From: Piscinibacter sp.
GTDB lineage: Bacteria > Pseudomonadota > Gammaproteobacteria > Burkholderiales > Burkholderiaceae_C
Direction: 5' to 3'
Assembly: GCA_019635485.1 (NCBI GenBank)
Contig: JAHBZL010000010.1
Span: 60,420 to 124,419 of the forward strand
Length of the DNA stretch: 64,000 nt
Numbering within the stretch: position 1 is the stretch's first letter; each line of letters opens with the position of its first letter. The notes below the pieces were generated by a model, which saw only the letters and a program-made list of their open reading frames with translations, did not search any database and was not told the DNA's origin. The position numbers were made by a program, and so were the translations under genes. This document shows, in pieces, positions 27,817 through 37,236 of this stretch.

Positions 27817-29337
27817 TCAGCGGCGCAGCGAGATGCGGGTCGGCGCGAACGCTTGCGGGGCGGTCGGGGCCTCGTAGGGCTGGGTGTCCTTGAACATCGA
27901 GGGCCGGAAGGTCTGCGCCAGGTTGCGGTTGGCGTCGATCGCCCACAACGCCACGGCGCGCGCGCTCATCGGCTTGGCGAACAGGTAGCCCTGCAGTTCG
28001 TCGCAGCCGAAGCGCACCACCTGGTCGCGCTGCGTCTCGTTCTCGACGCCCTCGGCCACCACGCGCAGGCCGCGGGCGTGCGCCGCGGCCACCACCTGCT
28101 CGACCGCGCGGCGCGCGTCGCCGTCGTTCGACAGGCCCGCCACCAGCGCGCGGCCGAGCTTGACCTCCTGCGCGGGCAGGGTGCCGAGCGCCGCCAGGCC
28201 GGCCGGATGGCCGGCGAAGTCGCCGACCGCGATGCGCACGCCGAGCCGCTGCAGCTTGGCGAACGCTGCCCGGGTGGCCTCGGTGTCCTCGAGCGCCACC
28301 ACCTCGGCGATCTCGCAGGTCAGCGCACCGGGCGCCAGTTTGTGCGCCTTCAGGCTGCGTTCCAGCTTCGCCGCGAAGTCGTCGCGGCGGAACTGCGCGC
28401 CGGCGATGTTGACCGCCACCGGCAGCGGCAGGCCGGCCGCGCTCCAGGTGGCCGCCTGCTTGAGCGCGCTGTCCAGCACCCACTGCCCGAGCGGCTCGAT
28501 CAGGCCCTGCCGCTCGGCGATCGGGATGAATCGCGCCGGACTGACCAGCCCCATCGTCGGGTGGCGCCAGCGCAGCAGCGCCTCGACCGCGGCGACCTCG
28601 AGCTTGCGGGCGTCGATCTTGGGCTGGAAGAACAGCTCCAGCTGTCCCTTGGCAACCGCTGTCTGCAACTCGCGCGCGACGGACAGCTCGTCGTTGTGTT
28701 CGGCCTCGATGCGCGGATCGAACACGGCGTGCGCGCCGCCGCCGCTGCGCTGGACCGCACGCGTCGCCGCGGCGGCCTTGGCGATCAGGCGCGGGCTGCT
28801 GCCGTGTTCCGGCGCGATGGCCAGGCCCACGGAGGCGCCGGGTTCGAGCGCGCGGCCCTCCACGCTGAGGGGTTCGGCCAGGGCCTGGGTGATGCGCAGT
28901 GCCAGCTTCTCGCCGGCCTCGCGCGATGCATTCAGGCACAACACGAATTCGTCGCCGGCGCTGCGCGCGAGCGGGGTCGTGCTGCCGGCGAGCGCACGCA
29001 GCCGGCTGGCGACGGCGCGCAGCACCTGGTCGCCGAAAGCGGCGCCGGCGTCGTCCAGCATCAGCCGGAAGTTGTCCAGCCCGACGTGCAGCACGCAGCT
29101 GTCCGCCCCCTGCTTCTCGGCCAGCAGCAGCCGCTCCTGCAGCACCAGCTCGAAGCGCTGGCGGCTCAGCAGTCCGGTCACGGCGTCGATGTCGGCGTCC
29201 GGCGGGGCGCTGCCCGGACGGGCGGCCGCCTGCGCGCGCCGCCGACGCCAAGCCACGGCCAGCATGGCGGCCAGTCCGAGGGCCACGACCGCCGCGACCG
29301 CCACGCTGCCGAAAATGCCCGGCGCGACGACATTCAT
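27817..29337 (-). CDS. Membrane-anchored GGDEF/EAL protein with altered EAL site
   Basis: The 506-residue protein has one N-terminal membrane helix (about 10-30), a GGDEF domain with AGDEF at 127-131, and an EAL domain. EALLRW (252), the Asn of VNIAGAQF, K393, EGVE (429) and QGYLF are present, but the usual DDFGTG is GDFAGH at 372-377, losing an Asp that coordinates the catalytic metal. Phosphodiesterase activity is therefore doubtful and it may be a c-di-GMP-binding or scaffold protein. It is convergent with the cyclo-ligase gene. Confidence 0.85.
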   Translation of the reverse strand: MNVVAPGIFGSVAVAAVVALGLAAMLAVAWRRRRAQAAARPGSAPPDADIDAVTGLLSRQRFELVLQERLLLAEKQGADSCVLHVGLDNFRLMLDDAGAAFGDQVLRAVASRLRALAGSTTPLARSAGDEFVLCLNASREAGEKLALRITQALAEPLSVEGRALEPGASVGLAIAPEHGSSPRLIAKAAAATRAVQRSGGGAHAVFDPRIEAEHNDELSVARELQTAVAKGQLELFFQPKIDARKLEVAAVEALLRWRHPTMGLVSPARFIPIAERQGLIEPLGQWVLDSALKQAATWSAAGLPLPVAVNIAGAQFRRDDFAAKLERSLKAHKLAPGALTCEIAEVVALEDTEATRAAFAKLQRLGVRIAVGDFAGHPAGLAALGTLPAQEVKLGRALVAGLSNDGDARRAVEQVVAAAHARGLRVVAEGVENETQRDQVVRFGCDELQGYLFAKPMSARAVALWAIDANRNLAQTFRPSMFKDTQPYEAPTAPQAFAPTRISLRR

Positions 29338-29464
29338 CTTTCGATCCTCCGGCGCGATCCTGGGTCGGCCCGCCCAGCGCCCCGCACGCTGCGGGACGCG
29401 ACTTCAAGGGCTCATCGGCAGGATCGGCCGGGACTTGAGGATGGGGTCGCCCGGCGGGCAGGCG

Positions 29465-30073
29465 CTAGAAGCGCCAGCCGACCCCGACGCCCACCAGCAG
29501 CGGATCGACCTTGAACTGGCCGAGGTTCGTGCCGCCGACGCTGACGTCGGTGCGGATCTGCACCTTCTTGATGTCGACGTTGAAGACCATGCCCTTGCTG
29601 AACTCGTAGTCGAAGCCTGCGCCGACCGCCAGCCCGACGCTGTTCTTGTCGATCGTCGCTGCGCCGTCGAGGATGTTGACGCTCGAGAAGCGCGTGTAGT
29701 TGATGCCGGCGCCGACGTAGGGCTTGAAGGCGCCGAGGTCGGTGAAGTGGTACTGCGCCGACAGCGTGGGCGGCAGGTGCTTGAGCGTGCCGATCTGCGT
29801 GCCGCCGGACTTCACGTCGTGCTTCTGCGGATAGGTCAGCACCAGTTCGGCGGCGATGTTCGGCGTGAAGAAGTACGAGATGTCGACTTCGGGGAAGACC
29901 TTGTTGTTGACCGACAGGTCGTTGCCGGTCTCGTCCTTGTTCGCGCTGTCCAGGCTCAGGGCGTGCACACGCACCAGCCACGGGCCCGACTGGGCCTGGG
30001 CGAGGCACGGCGCGCCCAGCCCGGCCGCCAGCGCGACGACGAGGGCACTGCGACGGAAGGTCTTGCTTGTCAT
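29465..30073 (-). CDS. ompW: OmpW family outer-membrane protein
   Basis: OmpW proteins are eight-stranded outer-membrane barrels for small hydrophobic molecules. The 202-residue protein has a signal peptide (SALVVALAAGLGAPCLAQAQ), GPWLVRVHALSL at the mature start, PEVDISYFFTPNIAAEL, HLPPTLSAQYHF and a C-terminal aromatic VGVGWRF barrel signal. The ATG at 30073 is favoured by an AGGA nine bases upstream. An FNR-like box lies about 140 bp upstream. Confidence 0.88.
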   Translation of the reverse strand: MTSKTFRRSALVVALAAGLGAPCLAQAQSGPWLVRVHALSLDSANKDETGNDLSVNNKVFPEVDISYFFTPNIAAELVLTYPQKHDVKSGGTQIGTLKHLPPTLSAQYHFTDLGAFKPYVGAGINYTRFSSVNILDGAATIDKNSVGLAVGAGFDYEFSKGMVFNVDIKKVQIRTDVSVGGTNLGQFKVDPLLVGVGVGWRF

Positions 30074-30205
30074 GGTTTGCATTCCTGTCTGAAAGAGGGA
30101 GGTTCCTCGACAGGCATTGCATTCCCGCACTTGCGGCGCGGTGTTGTGGTGGGTCAAGCGTCCCCGGCGCGCGCAGTCCCCGTGCAACAGGCGCCGCGCG
30201 GACCG

Positions 30206-30219
30206 CTGACCCAGGTCAA
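30206..30219 (-). promoter_or_regulatory. Possible FNR/ANR box upstream of ompW
   Basis: On the minus strand the sequence is TTGACCTGGGTCAG, close to the TTGAT-N4-ATCAA consensus. It overlaps the metF stop and is about 133 bp before the ompW ATG. OmpW is controlled by FNR in E. coli, which makes the site plausible, but no good -10 is visible at the right distance. Confidence 0.35.
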
Positions 30220-31067
30220 CCGGCGCGCGTGCCCAGCCGCCGGCAGATCTCCAGCACCAGCGGCGACTGGTTCAGCGTGTAGAAGTGGATGCCCGGGGCG
30301 CCGCCGTCGATCAGCCGCTCGCACAGGCGTGTCACGACATCCAGGCCGAAGGCGCGGATCGAGGCGGTGTCGTCCATGAAGCCTTCCATCTTCAGCGCGA
30401 CCCAGCGCGGGATGTCGATGCCGTCGCGCGCCGCGAACTGCGCGATGCGGGCGAAGTTGTGGAACGGCATGATGCCCGGCACGATCGGCACGGTGACGCC
30501 GAGCGCGCGCACCTCGTCGACGAAGTGGAAGTAGGCCTCGGGGTTGAAGAAGAACTGCGTGATCGCGGCGTCCGCGCCGGCCTTCACCTTGTCGGCGAAA
30601 TGCTGCAGGTCGCGTTTCGCGTAGCGCTGCTGCGGGTGGTACTCCGGGTAGGCGGCCACCTCGATGCGCCAGTCGCGGCCCTGCGTCTCGCGGATGAAGG
30701 CGATCAGCTCGCTCGCGTAGCGGAACTCGCCGGCCGTCGCGGTGCCGCTGGGCAGGTCGCCGCGCAGCGCGACGATGCGCCGCACGTTCTGCGCGCGGTA
30801 GGTGGCCAGGATCTCGCCGATGCCCGCGCGCGTCGAGCCGATGCACGACAGGTGCGGCGCGGCCTCGTGGCCCATCGCGGCGATCGTGCCGACGGTGGCC
30901 AGCGTCTTCTCGCGCGTCGAGCCGCCGGCGCCGTAGGTGACGCTGAAGAACTCCGGCCCGACCGTCGCCAGCTCCTGCACGACGGTCTTCAGCTTCTCGG
31001 CGCCGACCGGCGTGTTCGGGGGAAAGAACTCGAAGCTCACCGGGACGGGCAGCTTGTCGTGACTCAT
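30216..31067 (-). CDS. metF: 5,10-methylenetetrahydrofolate reductase
   Basis: MetF is the flavoenzyme that makes 5-methyl-THF for methionine synthesis. The 283-residue protein has VSFEFFPPNTPVGAEKL at the N terminus, SVTYGAGGSTREKT, ALRGDLP and a QFFFNPEAYFHFVDE segment. The ATG overlaps the tlyA stop (ATGA). It is the last gene of ahcY-tlyA-metF, so it probably responds to S-adenosylhomocysteine through the riboswitch before ahcY. Confidence 0.95.
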   Translation of the reverse strand: MSHDKLPVPVSFEFFPPNTPVGAEKLKTVVQELATVGPEFFSVTYGAGGSTREKTLATVGTIAAMGHEAAPHLSCIGSTRAGIGEILATYRAQNVRRIVALRGDLPSGTATAGEFRYASELIAFIRETQGRDWRIEVAAYPEYHPQQRYAKRDLQHFADKVKAGADAAITQFFFNPEAYFHFVDEVRALGVTVPIVPGIMPFHNFARIAQFAARDGIDIPRWVALKMEGFMDDTASIRAFGLDVVTRLCERLIDGGAPGIHFYTLNQSPLVLEICRRLGTRAG

Positions 31068-31825
31068 GAGGGGGTCTCCTCGGGCCGGGCCCGGATGAAG
31101 AATTCGCGATTGCCGTCGCCGCCGGTGACCGGGCTGTCCAGCCAGGCCGCCACCCGCAGCCCGCAGTCCGCGCAGGCCGAGCGCAGACGGTGCTCGACGC
31201 GCGCGTAGCTCGCCGCGTCGCGCACCAGGCCGCCCTTGCCGATGTCGGCCGGCTGCAGCTCGAACTGTGGCTTGACCAGCATCAGCAGCTCCCCGCCGGC
31301 CGGCTCCAGCAGCGGCGCCAGGGCGGGCAGCACCAGCGTCAGCGAGATGAACGACAGGTCGCCGACGATCAGCCCGTAGCGCGGCTGCGGCAGCTGCGCC
31401 GCGGCCAGCGTGCGGGCGTTGAGGCCCTCGAGCGCGACGACCCGCGGGTCATCGCGCAGCCGCGGGTGCAGCTGGCCGTGGCCGACGTCCACGCCGACCA
31501 CACGCGCCGCGCCGCGCTGCAGCAGCACGTCGGTGAAGCCGCCGGTGCTCTGACCGACGTCCAGGCAGCTGCGGCCGCGCACGTCGAGGCCGGTCTGCGC
31601 CAGGGCGCCCTCCAGCTTCAGCCCGCCGCGTGACACCCAGCGCAGCTCGGCGTCGTCGGTGAGCTCCAGCTCGCAGGCCGCGGGCAGGTCGTCGCCGGCC
31701 TTGCGCGGTGCGGCCCAGCCCGCCGGGCCGCGCCAGCGCACCGCGCCCTGCGCGATCAGGCGCTGCGCGGCGGAGCGCGTCGGCGCGAGACCGCGCTGCA
31801 CGAGAAGCTGATCGACACGGGGCAT
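31064..31825 (-). CDS. tlyA: TlyA family rRNA (cytidine-2'-O)-methyltransferase
   Basis: The 253-residue protein joins an N-terminal S4 RNA-binding domain (MPRVDQLLVQRGLAPTRSAAQRLI) to an FtsJ-like methyltransferase domain (CLDVGQSTGGFTDVLLQRG, VGDLSFISL, VKPQFE). The family methylates 16S and/or 23S rRNA, releasing SAH that AhcY removes. An 80-bp repeat separates it from ahcY, and its stop overlaps metF. Confidence 0.88.
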   Translation of the reverse strand: MPRVDQLLVQRGLAPTRSAAQRLIAQGAVRWRGPAGWAAPRKAGDDLPAACELELTDDAELRWVSRGGLKLEGALAQTGLDVRGRSCLDVGQSTGGFTDVLLQRGAARVVGVDVGHGQLHPRLRDDPRVVALEGLNARTLAAAQLPQPRYGLIVGDLSFISLTLVLPALAPLLEPAGGELLMLVKPQFELQPADIGKGGLVRDAASYARVEHRLRSACADCGLRVAAWLDSPVTGGDGNREFFIRARPEETPS

Positions 31826-31834
31826 CGGTGATAC

Positions 31835-31917
31835 CAAGCAGTCGCCGCGGATCCGGCTCTGCCGGGCCGCCGGCGGCGCCCCCTCGAGGGGGCGGCCGTC
31901 AGGCCGTCGGGGGTGGG
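31835..31917 (-). repeat. Triple-hairpin intergenic repeat, copy A
   Basis: This element fills the gap between ahcY and tlyA. It begins (plus strand) CAAGCAGTCGCCGCGGA and contains a CCGGC-TCT-GCCGG hairpin, an 18-base perfect palindrome at 31877-31894 and a CGGCC-GTCA-GGCCG hairpin at 31893-31906, then a G-rich end. A second copy at 45565 matches 45 of the first 50 bases and keeps the same hairpin order. Confidence 0.85.
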
Positions 31918-33351
<1,434 letters not shown>

Positions 33352-33404
33352 GAGGGGCTCCGTCGATCATGGAACCCGCACGCCGCGCATCGAAGTCCTG
33401 CAGA

Positions 33405-33434
33405 CTCACCCACGCATCGGTCCGTGCGGGTGAG
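33405..33434 (-). promoter_or_regulatory. Candidate expression-platform hairpin of the SAH riboswitch
   Basis: CTCACCC at 33428-33434 can pair with GGGTGAG at 33405-33411 (read on the minus strand), with GCA/TGC pairing inside. The 5' arm shares bases with the 3' strand of the riboswitch P1 stem, so the two cannot form together. There is no T run, so control of translation or Rho access is more likely than intrinsic termination. Confidence 0.45.
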
Positions 33435-33496
33435 CGCCGTTGCAATTGAGGTTTCCGAGCCTGGGGCCGCGACGGCGACCTTGCAACGCTCCTCGG
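33431..33496 (-). promoter_or_regulatory. SAH riboswitch
   Basis: On the minus strand the element starts CCGAGGAGCGTTGCAAGG, has a GC-rich P2 hairpin, then CCAGGCTCGG, and closes with TTGCAACGGCGCTCA. GAGCG/CGCTC and TTGCAA/TTGCAA form P1, and 5' CCGAG pairs with CTCGG as the pseudoknot. This is the known SAH riboswitch architecture, located 80 to 145 bases upstream of ahcY. Such elements turn expression on when SAH accumulates. Confidence 0.93.
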
Positions 33497-33559
33497 AACA
33501 GCCGGCATTCTAGCAGTGCACCGCCGTGGCGCCGCCGGCGCAACTGGGGGGGACGCGTG

Positions 33560-33565
33560 CAGAAT
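33560..33565 (+). promoter_or_regulatory. -10 box giving a near-leaderless transcript of the gluconate-dehydrogenase-like gene
   Basis: CAGAAT ends eight bases before the predicted region of initiation; +1 falls at 33572, two bases before the ATG at 33574. No ribosome binding site precedes the ATG. Confidence 0.35.
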
Positions 33566-33573
33566 CTTGCGCT

Positions 33574-34344
33574 ATGCATGTGCTCGAAAGTTTCCGCCTC
33601 GACGGGCGCCTGGCCCTGGTCACCGGCTCGTCGGCAGGCATCGGCCTGGCGATCGCGCGCGCACTCGGCCAGGCCGGCGCGGCCGTGGTCCTCAACGGGC
33701 GCGACGCCGCCCGCCTGGCAGACGCCGCGCAGGCCTTGCGGGCCGAGGGCCTGACGGTGCACGAGCGAGGCTTCGACGTGACGCAGCGTGCCGCCGTCGA
33801 GGCGGGGGTCGAGGCCATCGAGCGCGAACTCGGCCCGCTGGCCATCCTCGTCAACAACGCCGGCATGCAGCGGCGCGCGCCGTTCCAGGATTTCGCGCCG
33901 GCCGACTGGGAGCAGCTGCTGCGCACCAACCTCGACAGCGCGTTCCACGTCGGGCAGGTCGTCGCGCGGTGCATGATCCCGCGCGGCCGCGGCCGGATCA
34001 TCAACATCTGCTCGGTGATGAGCGAGGTCGGGCGGCCCGGCATCGCGCCCTACACGGCGAGCAAGGGCGCGCTGAAGATGCTGACCAAGGGCATGGCCAT
34101 CGACCTCGGCCCGCTGGGCCTCACCGTCAACGGCATCGGCCCGGGGTATTTCAAGACCGAGCTGAACCGCGCGCTGGTCGACGATGCCGCGTTCAGCGGC
34201 TGGCTGGTCGGCCGCACGCCGAGCCGCCGCTGGGGCGAACTGGACGATCTCGCCGGGGCGGCGGTGTTCCTGGCCAGCGACGCGGCCGCCTTCGTCAACG
34301 GCCACATCCTGTACGTCGACGGCGGCGTGACGGCGTCGCTGTGA
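33574..34344 (+). CDS. SDR family oxidoreductase, gluconate 5-dehydrogenase-like
   Basis: The 256-residue protein has FRLDGRLALVTGSSAGIGLAIA, NNAGMQRRAPFQDF, SxxxYTASK and GYFKTELNRALVDDAAFSGWL. The last segment, with RTPSRRWGELDDL, is characteristic of gluconate 5-dehydrogenases (Gno/IdnO), which interconvert gluconate and 5-ketogluconate; a related sugar acid is equally possible. Its stop overlaps the GTG of a DMT permease gene, suggesting paired uptake and oxidation or export. Confidence 0.8.
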   Translation: MHVLESFRLDGRLALVTGSSAGIGLAIARALGQAGAAVVLNGRDAARLADAAQALRAEGLTVHERGFDVTQRAAVEAGVEAIERELGPLAILVNNAGMQRRAPFQDFAPADWEQLLRTNLDSAFHVGQVVARCMIPRGRGRIINICSVMSEVGRPGIAPYTASKGALKMLTKGMAIDLGPLGLTVNGIGPGYFKTELNRALVDDAAFSGWLVGRTPSRRWGELDDLAGAAVFLASDAAAFVNGHILYVDGGVTASL

Positions 34345-35267
34345 CGGCCGCACCGGCCCAGGGCGCCGCCGGCGCGCCGGCGCTGTCGCCCGCGGCATTC
34401 GCGACGCTGCTGCTGATCGCGCTGATGATGGGCTCGAACCACGTCGCCGCGCGCATCGCCTTCGACCACGGCACGGACGTCGCGACGGCGGTCGTGTTCC
34501 GCAGCGGCGTGACCGCGCTGGTGCTGGCCGTGCTGCTGTGGCCGCAACGCGCCGCGCTGCGCCTCGGCCCGCGCCATCGGCGCGCGCTGCCCGCGATCGG
34601 CGTGCTGATCGCCGTGCAGAGCCTGTGCCTCTATTCGTCGGTCGCGCGGCTGCCGGTGGCGCTCGCGCTGCTGGCGTTCAACACCTACCCGCTGTGGACG
34701 GCGCTCTGGGCGCGCCTGGTCTATCGCCATCGGGCCGAACGGCGCGTGCTGCTGGCGATGCCGGTGATGCTGGCCGGCCGCGCGCTGGCGCTGGACGTGT
34801 TCGGCGCGGCCTCGGGGCTGGGGGCGGCCGGCCAGTGGAGCCGCATCGGCGCCGGCGTGGCATTTGCGCTCGCCGCCGCCGCCACCTTCGGGCTCGCGCT
34901 GGTGCTGACCCAGCACGAAGCCGGCGACCTGGACGGCCGGCTGCGCACCGCCGCGACGATGGCCCAGGTGGCGCTGCTCGCGCTGCTCGGCGTGGCGTGG
35001 AACGGCGGCTTCCACCTGCCGGCGGCGGCGGCCGGCTGGTGGGGGCTGGCGGCGCTGACGCTGCTGTACGGCACCGCCTTCACGATCATGTTCACTGTGC
35101 TGCCGCGGCTCGGCGTGGTCGGCAACTCGGCCATCATGAACGTCGAGCCGATCTTCGCGCTGGTGCTGGCCTGGGCCGTGCTCGGCCAGGCGGTGCACGC
35201 GTCGCAGGTGGCCGGCGGCGTGGTGGTCGTCGCGACCGTGATGGCGCTCGGGCTGCGGCGCCGCTGA
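34341..35267 (+). CDS. EamA/DMT superfamily transporter
   Basis: The 308-residue inner-membrane protein has about ten hydrophobic helices in two EamA repeats (MMGSNHVAARIAF in the first; VVGNSAIMNVEPIFALVLAWAVLG in the second). The GTG start overlaps the SDR stop (GTGA), so translation is coupled. Substrate is unknown. It is convergent with the SMP-30 gene. Confidence 0.8.
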   Translation: MTAAPAQGAAGAPALSPAAFATLLLIALMMGSNHVAARIAFDHGTDVATAVVFRSGVTALVLAVLLWPQRAALRLGPRHRRALPAIGVLIAVQSLCLYSSVARLPVALALLAFNTYPLWTALWARLVYRHRAERRVLLAMPVMLAGRALALDVFGAASGLGAAGQWSRIGAGVAFALAAAATFGLALVLTQHEAGDLDGRLRTAATMAQVALLALLGVAWNGGFHLPAAAAGWWGLAALTLLYGTAFTIMFTVLPRLGVVGNSAIMNVEPIFALVLAWAVLGQAVHASQVAGGVVVVATVMALGLRRR

Positions 35268-35297
35268 GGCGGCGCTGGTGGGGCGATCAGGCGGCTG

Positions 35298-36227
35298 CTA
35301 CGCCGGCCGCGGCCGTGCGCCGCGCGTGTTCAGGTACACCGAGTACAGCGAGGTGGTGCCGCAGATGAACAGCCGGTTCAGCTTCGCGCCGCCGAAGCAG
35401 ACGTTGGACACCGTCTCCGGGATGCGGATCTTGCCCAGCAGCGTGCCGTCGCTCGCATGGCAGTGCACGCCGTCGCCGGCCGAGAGCCAGAGGTTCCCCT
35501 TCACGTCGACGCGGAAGCCGTCGTACAGGCCGACGCCGCAGGTCGCGAAGACCTCGCCGCCGGACAGCGTGCCGCCGGCCTCCACGCGGAACCGGCGCAC
35601 GTGGTGCGGGCCGTCGGGAAGGTGGGTGGCGCCGGTGTCGACGATGTAGAGCAGCGATTCGTCCGGCGAGAACGCCAGCCCGTTGGGTTGCACGAAGTCG
35701 CCCGCCACCGCGCTCAGCGCGCCGCTGGCGGGGTCGAAGCGGTAGACGCGCTGCGCCCCCTGCTCGTTCGGCGAAGCATCGCCCTCGTAGTCGCTGTCGA
35801 TGCCGTAGCTCGGATCGGTGAACCAGATCGTGCCGTCGCTCTTGACGACCAGGTCGTTCGGCGAATTGAGCCGCTTGCCCTCGTAGTGCGACACCAGCAC
35901 CGTGCGCGTCCCGTCGAACTCGGTGCGCGAGATGCAGCGGCCCCGGTGCTCGCAGCTGACCAGCCGCCCCTGCAGGTCGACGAAGTGGCCGTTGGTGTTC
36001 ATGGCCGGCTGCCGGAACACCGACACCGAGCCGTCGGTCTCGTCCCAGCGCAGCATGCGGTCGTTCGGGATGTCGCTCCAGACCAGGTAGCGCCCGGCGG
36101 CGAACCAGGCCGGCCCCTCGGCCCAGCGGCAGCCGGTCCACAGCTTCTCGGCATGCACGTTGCCGAAGACGAGCTTCTCGAAGCGGGCATCCCACACCTC
36201 GAAGCTGTCGGTCAGTCCGATGCCCAT
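35298..36227 (-). CDS. SMP-30/gluconolactonase family lactonase
   Basis: The family hydrolyses sugar lactones to acids with a divalent metal in a six-bladed propeller. The 309-residue protein has the metal-binding Glu in RWAEGPAWF (E37), NSPNDLVV, and QPNGLAFSPDESLLY with the downstream FRVDVKGNLWLS Asp. It is the last gene of the CUT2 transporter operon, so it may open a lactone made from the imported sugar. Confidence 0.87.
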   Translation of the reverse strand: MGIGLTDSFEVWDARFEKLVFGNVHAEKLWTGCRWAEGPAWFAAGRYLVWSDIPNDRMLRWDETDGSVSVFRQPAMNTNGHFVDLQGRLVSCEHRGRCISRTEFDGTRTVLVSHYEGKRLNSPNDLVVKSDGTIWFTDPSYGIDSDYEGDASPNEQGAQRVYRFDPASGALSAVAGDFVQPNGLAFSPDESLLYIVDTGATHLPDGPHHVRRFRVEAGGTLSGGEVFATCGVGLYDGFRVDVKGNLWLSAGDGVHCHASDGTLLGKIRIPETVSNVCFGGAKLNRLFICGTTSLYSVYLNTRGARPRPA

Positions 36228-36240
36228 GGCGCTTTCCTCC

Positions 36241-37236
36241 TCAGTCCGAATGCCGGCGGCCGCGGCCGTACACCAGCAGCATCACGACGATCACGGTGCC
36301 GTAGATCACGTGCCGGCCGTACTCCTCGATCTGCATCACCGACAGGATGGACTGCAGCAGCGTGATCAGGATGACGCCGGCGACCGTGCCCCAGTAGTTG
36401 CCGCGTCCGCCCAGGATCGAGGTGCCGCCCAGCACCACGGCGGCGATCGCCGGCAGCAGGTAGGGGTCCCCCATCGCCTGTGCCGCCTTGCTCGCGTAAC
36501 CCGCCAGCAGCACGCCGCCGAAGGCCGAAAGACCGCCCGCCAGCGCGAAGCTGGCCAGCACCACCGCCCGTGTGCGGGCGCCCGACAGATAGGCGGCGCG
36601 TTCGCGGTTGCCGATCGCGTAGACGACGCGGCCGAAGGTCGTGCGCGTCAGCAGGAACACGGCCCCGGCGGCGATGGCGGCCCAGACCAGCAGCGCGTTC
36701 GGGATGCCCGCGAGGCTGTGGCCCGTGGCCAGGAAGCGCATCGCCGGCGAGGATGCGTCCTGCGGCGAGAAGCCGCCGGTGTGCACCACCATCAGCCCCT
36801 GCGCGATCGCGTTGACGGCCAGGGTGACGATCATCGACGGCAGGCGCAGGTAGGCCACCCCGGCGCCGCTGACCAGGCCGAGTGCGACGCCGCAGCCCAC
36901 GCCGATGGGGATCGCCAGCGCCTGGCCGAGCGGCCCCCAGCCGGTGGCGGCGGTGGACATCATCCCGCCGACGGCCACCACCCAGGGCACCGACAGGTCG
37001 ATCTGCCCGAGCAGGATGACGATCATCATGCCGGTGGCGATCACGCCCAGGAAGGACGCGACCTTGAGCTGCTGCAGCAGGTACTCGGGGGACAGGAAGC
37101 TGCTCGAGTACAGGCTGCCCACCGCGAGCAGCAGCACGATGCAGCCGAAGGCCGACACGATGGCCGGGTCGAAGCGGCGCCGCGGCGCGCGACGCGGGGC
37201 TTCCGGCGGCGCGGCGGAGGTCGTGGTGTCAGCCAT
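36241..37236 (-). CDS. CUT2-type sugar ABC transporter permease (second)
   Basis: This 331-residue RbsC-like inner-membrane protein has the family segments ATGMMIVILLGQIDLSV, IVTLAVNAIAQGL and AVVLGGTSILGGRGNYWGT. It overlaps the preceding permease gene by eight bases and probably forms a heterodimer with it. Confidence 0.88.
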   Translation of the reverse strand: MADTTTSAAPPEAPRRAPRRRFDPAIVSAFGCIVLLLAVGSLYSSSFLSPEYLLQQLKVASFLGVIATGMMIVILLGQIDLSVPWVVAVGGMMSTAATGWGPLGQALAIPIGVGCGVALGLVSGAGVAYLRLPSMIVTLAVNAIAQGLMVVHTGGFSPQDASSPAMRFLATGHSLAGIPNALLVWAAIAAGAVFLLTRTTFGRVVYAIGNRERAAYLSGARTRAVVLASFALAGGLSAFGGVLLAGYASKAAQAMGDPYLLPAIAAVVLGGTSILGGRGNYWGTVAGVILITLLQSILSVMQIEEYGRHVIYGTVIVVMLLVYGRGRRHSD

